From: Spirochaetales bacterium
GTDB taxonomy: Bacteria > Spirochaetota > Spirochaetia > DSM-27196 > SLST01
Direction: 5' to 3'
NCBI GenBank assembly: GCA_030642995.1
Contig: DAOWMR010000092.1
Coordinates: 1-8,964, forward strand
DNA length: 8,964 nt
Positions 5,976 through 8,964 of the stretch are shown here, piece by piece. Within the stretch, counting starts at the first letter, position 1, and every line of letters starts with the position of its first letter. Below the pieces are notes generated by a model. It made no database searches and was not told the origin of the DNA. It was given only the letters and a program-made list of their open reading frames with translations. The position numbers and the translations under genes were made by a program.

Positions 5976-7667
5976 TTGGCCGCACTGCTGGCTTCAATAC
6001 CCATCCTGCTGACCATCGCGCTCATGGTCGGCTTCAACTGGCCGGCGAAGCGGGTCATGCCCGTTGCCTGGATCGTGGCGCTCGCCATCGCAGCGTCATA
6101 CTGGCAAGTGCCGGTCAGGTGGCTCGCCGGTGCGACGGTGTCCGGATTCTTGAGTGCGCTCAATATCCTGCTCATCGTGTTCGGGGCAATTCTACTCATG
6201 AACACGCTCAAAAACTCCGGTGCGATCAGTGCAATCAACCGAACGTTTCATCGGATCAGTCCGGACCGGCGGATTCAGGCGATCGTGGTTGCCTTTCTGT
6301 TCGTCTCATTCATCGAAGGCGCGGCCGGTTTTGGCACTCCCGCAGCGCTCGCAGCGCCACTGCTGGTGAGCCTGGGCTTCCCTCCCCTCGCCGCTGTGAT
6401 TCTCACCCTCGTCGGCGACAGCACGGCGGTGAGCTTCGGCGCGGTGGGGACTCCCATCATCGGCGGAGTTGCGCGGGCGTTGGACTCCCCGGGCATTCGA
6501 GAGGCGGTAGCCGGTTACGGCTGGTCGTGGGAGACCTTCATCGGACAGATCGGCCTGTGGTCGGCCCTCCCCCACTTCGTGGTCGGAACCATCATGCCGC
6601 TCGTCATCGTCATGATACTGACGAAGTTTTTCGGCCCGAAGAGGAGCTTCAGAGAGGCGTTCGAAGTTGCGCCGTTCGCATTGCTCGCCGGGCTGAGCTT
6701 CTCGATTCCGTATGTGCTGCTCGCAGCATTCGTCGGCCCGGAACTCCCCGCGGTGCTCGGAGCCCTCATCGGGCTTGCCGTCACAATACCGGCGGCGCGC
6801 AGAGGCTTCCTCATGCCGAAGGAGATCTGGGATTTCGGGTCGACTGAGACGTGGGATGCCGACTGGCTGGCCACCTCGAAAGGTGGGCATGCGGCCGCCG
6901 ACGTGGGCGATGAGAAGCGCCGGATCGGTTCCTTTCTGGCGTGGCTGCCCTACATCATGGTCGCGTTGATTCTTGTGGCGACCCGAATCCCGGCTTTCGG
7001 CATCAAGCAGTTGATCACTGCCCCTGGTGTGACGATCAGGTGGGACGGAATTCTGGGCACAACGCTCCACTACACGCTGCAGTTGCTCTATCTCCCGGGC
7101 ACGGTACCGTTCATCCTCGTCTCACTCATCACGGTAGGTCTCCACCGCATGCGGCGGGATGCGGTATCCGAGGCATGGAGTCGCTCGGTGAGACAGATCG
7201 GGCCGGCCCTGGTTGCCCTCGTGTTTGCCGTGGCGATGGTCAACGTCATGCGATTCAGCGGCAATAACGCTCTGGGTCGTCCGGATATGATCTCCGCCCT
7301 CTCGGAGACTGCCGCTTGGGCATTGAGCCCCGTGTGGACCTTCGTTGCGCCGTTTGTCGGGGCCCTCGGCGCTTTCATGACCGGAAGCAATACGGTCTCC
7401 AACGTACTCTTCGCCGGATTCCAGTACGGGGTTGCTGCGGAGGCCGGCCTTTCCAGAACCATCATCGTTGGCCTCCAGGTGGTTGGCGGAGCGGCGGGAA
7501 ATATGATCTGCGTGCATAACGTCGTCGCCGCCGGCACAACAGTCGGCGTGCTTGGACGGGAGGGTCGCATCATCCGGACGAATCTCCTGCCGGCCGCGAT
7601 CTACGCACTGATAGTCGGCGCTGTGGCGTTCCTGGCGATGAGGTTCGTCGTCCCCGGATTATTCTAG
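5976..7667 (+). CDS. lldP: L-lactate permease family transporter (LldP/LctP)
   Basis: A proton-coupled lactate (sometimes glycolate) transporter of the inner membrane, 563 residues from the TTG at 5976, the usual family length. The frame also allows a TTG at 5961, but GGAGAGG at 5963-5969 sits correctly only for 5976. By eye there are about 12 or more hydrophobic segments along the whole length, starting at residue 3. Family hallmarks are the FIEGAAGFGTP run near residues 112-122, GDSTAVSFGAVGTP near 147-160, and the C-terminal GSNTVSNVLFAGFQ and GGAAGNMICVHNVVAAG segments. A soluble loop lies near residues 270-310. The stop at 7667 is 22 bp before the D-lactate dehydrogenase gene with no terminator between, so the two form an operon. 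D- versus L-lactate preference, and import versus export, cannot be read from sequence. The partner enzyme makes D-lactate handling attractive. Confidence 0.9.
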   Translation: MAALLASIPILLTIALMVGFNWPAKRVMPVAWIVALAIAASYWQVPVRWLAGATVSGFLSALNILLIVFGAILLMNTLKNSGAISAINRTFHRISPDRRIQAIVVAFLFVSFIEGAAGFGTPAALAAPLLVSLGFPPLAAVILTLVGDSTAVSFGAVGTPIIGGVARALDSPGIREAVAGYGWSWETFIGQIGLWSALPHFVVGTIMPLVIVMILTKFFGPKRSFREAFEVAPFALLAGLSFSIPYVLLAAFVGPELPAVLGALIGLAVTIPAARRGFLMPKEIWDFGSTETWDADWLATSKGGHAAADVGDEKRRIGSFLAWLPYIMVALILVATRIPAFGIKQLITAPGVTIRWDGILGTTLHYTLQLLYLPGTVPFILVSLITVGLHRMRRDAVSEAWSRSVRQIGPALVALVFAVAMVNVMRFSGNNALGRPDMISALSETAAWALSPVWTFVAPFVGALGAFMTGSNTVSNVLFAGFQYGVAAEAGLSRTIIVGLQVVGGAAGNMICVHNVVAAGTTVGVLGREGRIIRTNLLPAAIYALIVGAVAFLAMRFVVPGLF

Positions 7668-7680
7668 TATTTTCGATTCA

Positions 7681-7684
7681 GGAG
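7681..7684 (+). promoter_or_regulatory. Ribosome binding site of ldhA
   Basis: GGAG five bases before the ATG at 7690. It supports that start over the in-frame ATGs at 7702 and 7705, although the later one would give the MKIAVFSTK N-terminus more typical of the family. Confidence 0.65.
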
Positions 7685-7689
7685 TCCCT

Positions 7690-8703
7690 ATGACTAAGGT
7701 CATGATGAAAATCGCAGTGTTCAGTACCAAGAAATGGGTACGCAACGCGTTGGACGCGGCCAACCCGGCGTTCGGCTTTGAGTTCACCTACTACGAGCCC
7801 AGACTTGGCCCGGACACCGCAAAGCTCGCGGCAGGTCACGACACCGTCTGTGCGTTCGTCAACGACGACATCTCGGCACCCGTGCTGGACGAGCTCGCGG
7901 GGTACGGTATCAAATTGATTGCGATGCGCTGTGCCGGGTTCAACAATGTCGATATCAAGCATGCCGCAGAACTCGGCATCACCATCGTGCGCGTTCCGGC
8001 ATATAGCCCCTACGCCGTTGCCGAACACACCCTCGGCCTGATCCTGGCGCTCAACCGGCGCTACCACCGCGCGTACACCCGCGTCCGGGACGGGAACTTC
8101 GCACTTGACGGTCTGCTGGGTTTCGACGTGCACGAAAAGACGGTTGGGATCATCGGCACGGGGAGGATTGGGCAGGTCCTCGCCTCCCTTCTGTCCGGAT
8201 TCGGGACGCGCTTACTTGCCTACGACAAGTTTCAGAACAATGAGTGGGCGGAGACGGCCGGGGTCACCTACGTCCCTCTGGATGAGCTCTACCGGGAAAG
8301 TGACATCATCAGCCTTCACTGCCCGCTCACCCACGACACCTACCACCTCATCAACAAGTACGCAATTGAGACCATGAAGTCGGGTGTCATGCTCATCAAC
8401 ACGAGTCGCGGCCCACTCATCGATACCGATGCCGTGATCGACGGCATGAAGAGTCACAAGGTTGGTTACCTTGGCCTGGACGTGTACGAGGAAGAATCGG
8501 AACTGTTCTTTGAAGACCTTTCGGGCGAGGTCATCCAGGACGACACCTTTGTTCGGCTTCAGACCTTTCCCAACGTGCTCATCACCGCCCATCAAGCCTT
8601 CTTCACGAAGGAAGCGGTGGACAATATCGCCATGACGACCCTGCAGAACATCCGAGACGTGTCGGAGACCGGCAAGAGCGCGAACGAGGTTCGCGAGGGA
8701 TAA
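7690..8703 (+). CDS. ldhA: D-lactate dehydrogenase (NAD-dependent, LdhA type)
   Basis: Reduces pyruvate to D-lactate with NADH, regenerating NAD in fermentation; cytoplasmic. It has 337 residues against 329 in E. coli LdhA, which it resembles closely over its length from what I recall of that sequence: RCAGFNNVD, RVPAYSPYAVAEH, NTSRGPLIDT, ELFFEDLSGEVIQDD and ITAHQAFFTKEA. The Rossmann loop GTGRIG is at residues 156-161, and Asp179 closes the second strand, indicating NAD rather than NADP. The expected catalytic trio is present: Arg240 (NTSRG), Glu269 (in DVYEEES) and His301 (TAHQAF). The close match to the LdhA subgroup makes other 2-hydroxyacid dehydrogenases (glyoxylate, phosphoglycerate, VanH) unlikely. 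It follows the lactate permease by 22 bp, and a hairpin follows its stop. The pairing suggests that lactate made by this enzyme leaves, or external lactate enters, through the permease. Confidence 0.93.
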   Translation: MTKVMMKIAVFSTKKWVRNALDAANPAFGFEFTYYEPRLGPDTAKLAAGHDTVCAFVNDDISAPVLDELAGYGIKLIAMRCAGFNNVDIKHAAELGITIVRVPAYSPYAVAEHTLGLILALNRRYHRAYTRVRDGNFALDGLLGFDVHEKTVGIIGTGRIGQVLASLLSGFGTRLLAYDKFQNNEWAETAGVTYVPLDELYRESDIISLHCPLTHDTYHLINKYAIETMKSGVMLINTSRGPLIDTDAVIDGMKSHKVGYLGLDVYEEESELFFEDLSGEVIQDDTFVRLQTFPNVLITAHQAFFTKEAVDNIAMTTLQNIRDVSETGKSANEVREG

Positions 8704-8707
8704 GGCA

Positions 8708-8726
8708 GCACCCGCCGACCGGGTGC
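8708..8726. terminator. Hairpin between convergent ldhA and the second PIN toxin
   Basis: GCACCCG, five-base loop CCGAC, CGGGTGC: a perfect 7-bp GC-rich stem starting five bases after the ldhA stop and ending three bases before the stop of the minus-strand PIN gene. It is well placed to end transcription from both sides. No proper U-run follows on either strand, so it is a weak or factor-assisted terminator at best. A competing stem ACCCGC/GCGGGT (8710-8715 with 8725-8730) overlaps it. Confidence 0.5.
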
Positions 8727-8729
8727 GGG

Positions 8730-8963
8730 TCAATCTATTGGATTCACCACTTCAAAGAAGTCGAGACCTTCGAAATTCTTCACGTTTCTGGTGAAGAAGC
8801 GCTTCACACCGTTTCGCCTGAGCGTAATCGCGAGTACCACATCAAAAAAGCGTCTCGGAGGAAAATCATCTCGACCTATGTAGGGTACAAGTTCGTCCAT
8901 GAAAGACAGTTCCCACGCGCACCGGTGCCACCCGATCTTTTCCCGGTAGTACAGCAACAGATC
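8730..8963 (-). CDS. PIN-domain (VapC-like) toxin, C-terminal part only
   Basis: The C-terminal part of a second PIN ribonuclease, 77 codons in view. The frame is open to the right edge, so the true start lies outside; the TTG at 8957 is not a convincing start. The readable part has PRRFFDVVLAITLRRNG, carrying the third acidic residue of the PIN site, then KRFFTRNVKNFEGLDF, the usual T-R-N-x-x-x-F fourth-site segment, and ends VVNPID, all typical of VapC toxins. The N-terminal Asp and Glu and any antitoxin would be beyond the edge. It differs from the PIN toxin at 5213-5623, which has TFDSQM in place of TRNVKNF, so the two are not recent duplicates. It converges on ldhA. Confidence 0.8.
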   Translation of the reverse strand, partial: DLLLYYREKIGWHRCAWELSFMDELVPYIGRDDFPPRRFFDVVLAITLRRNGVKRFFTRNVKNFEGLDFFEVVNPID

Positions 8964-8964
8964 C

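Noticed and set aside
6119..6847. 242-codon + strand frame inside the permease gene
   Set aside because: Arg/Ser/His-rich out-of-frame shadow; the permease frame carries all family motifs.
6306..7070. 254-codon open frame on the - strand opposite the lactate permease
   Set aside because: Arg/Glu/Gly-rich antisense translation with no domain or ribosome site; it overlaps a clear transporter.
1..8964. tRNA, rRNA, CRISPR array, IS element, phage attachment site or riboswitch
   Set aside because: No repeated spacers, terminal inverted repeats, transposase motifs, cloverleaf sequences or long structured leaders were seen; coding density is high and the largest gap is the 110-bp divergent region at 5866-5975.

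Overview
The window is moderately GC-rich bacterial chromosome, almost fully coding, with Shine-Dalgarno sites of the GGAG/GAGG type. No RNA gene, IS element, CRISPR array or phage gene is visible. The best taxonomic guess is a free-living spirochaete-like bacterium (Spirochaetota). It rests on recalled resemblance of the GlnE N-terminal half, the small membrane-anchored winged-helix protein and the lysophospholipid-acyltransferase relic to spirochaetal families. This is inference; no search was possible.

Layout. (1) 3-2642, + strand: the 3' 879 codons of glnE, the bifunctional glutamine synthetase adenylyltransferase/adenylyl-removase, open to the left edge. (2) 2671-5141, - strand: a likely co-directional unit. 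In transcription order it holds a damaged PlsC-type acyltransferase gene (4534-5141), an FGGY sugar kinase (3133-4533) and a small membrane-anchored winged-helix protein (2671-3090), which converges on glnE. (3) 5213-5865, - strand: a type II toxin-antitoxin pair, a Phd/YefM-like antitoxin followed by a VapC-like PIN toxin with a 4-bp overlap. A strong sigma70-like promoter places the predicted start of transcription on the antitoxin GTG. (4) 5976-8703, + strand, divergent from the toxin-antitoxin pair: a two-gene lactate unit, an LldP/LctP-family lactate permease and an LdhA-type D-lactate dehydrogenase. (5) 8730-8963, - strand: the C-terminal part of a second PIN-domain toxin, cut by the right edge, behind a shared hairpin.

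Functions. glnE tunes glutamine synthetase activity to nitrogen status. The permease and dehydrogenase together look like a D-lactate fermentation/export or lactate exchange module. The kinase has no sugar-pathway neighbours, so its substrate is open. Two PIN toxins bracket the lactate unit, which suggests an accessory or variable segment. The acyltransferase gene lacks its catalytic core and carries a frameshift, which marks 4534-5141 as a decay site.

I see no clearly new multi-gene system. The points most worth a second look are the acyltransferase relic, the leaderless toxin-antitoxin promoter with its paired inverted repeats, and the toxin-bracketed lactate unit.
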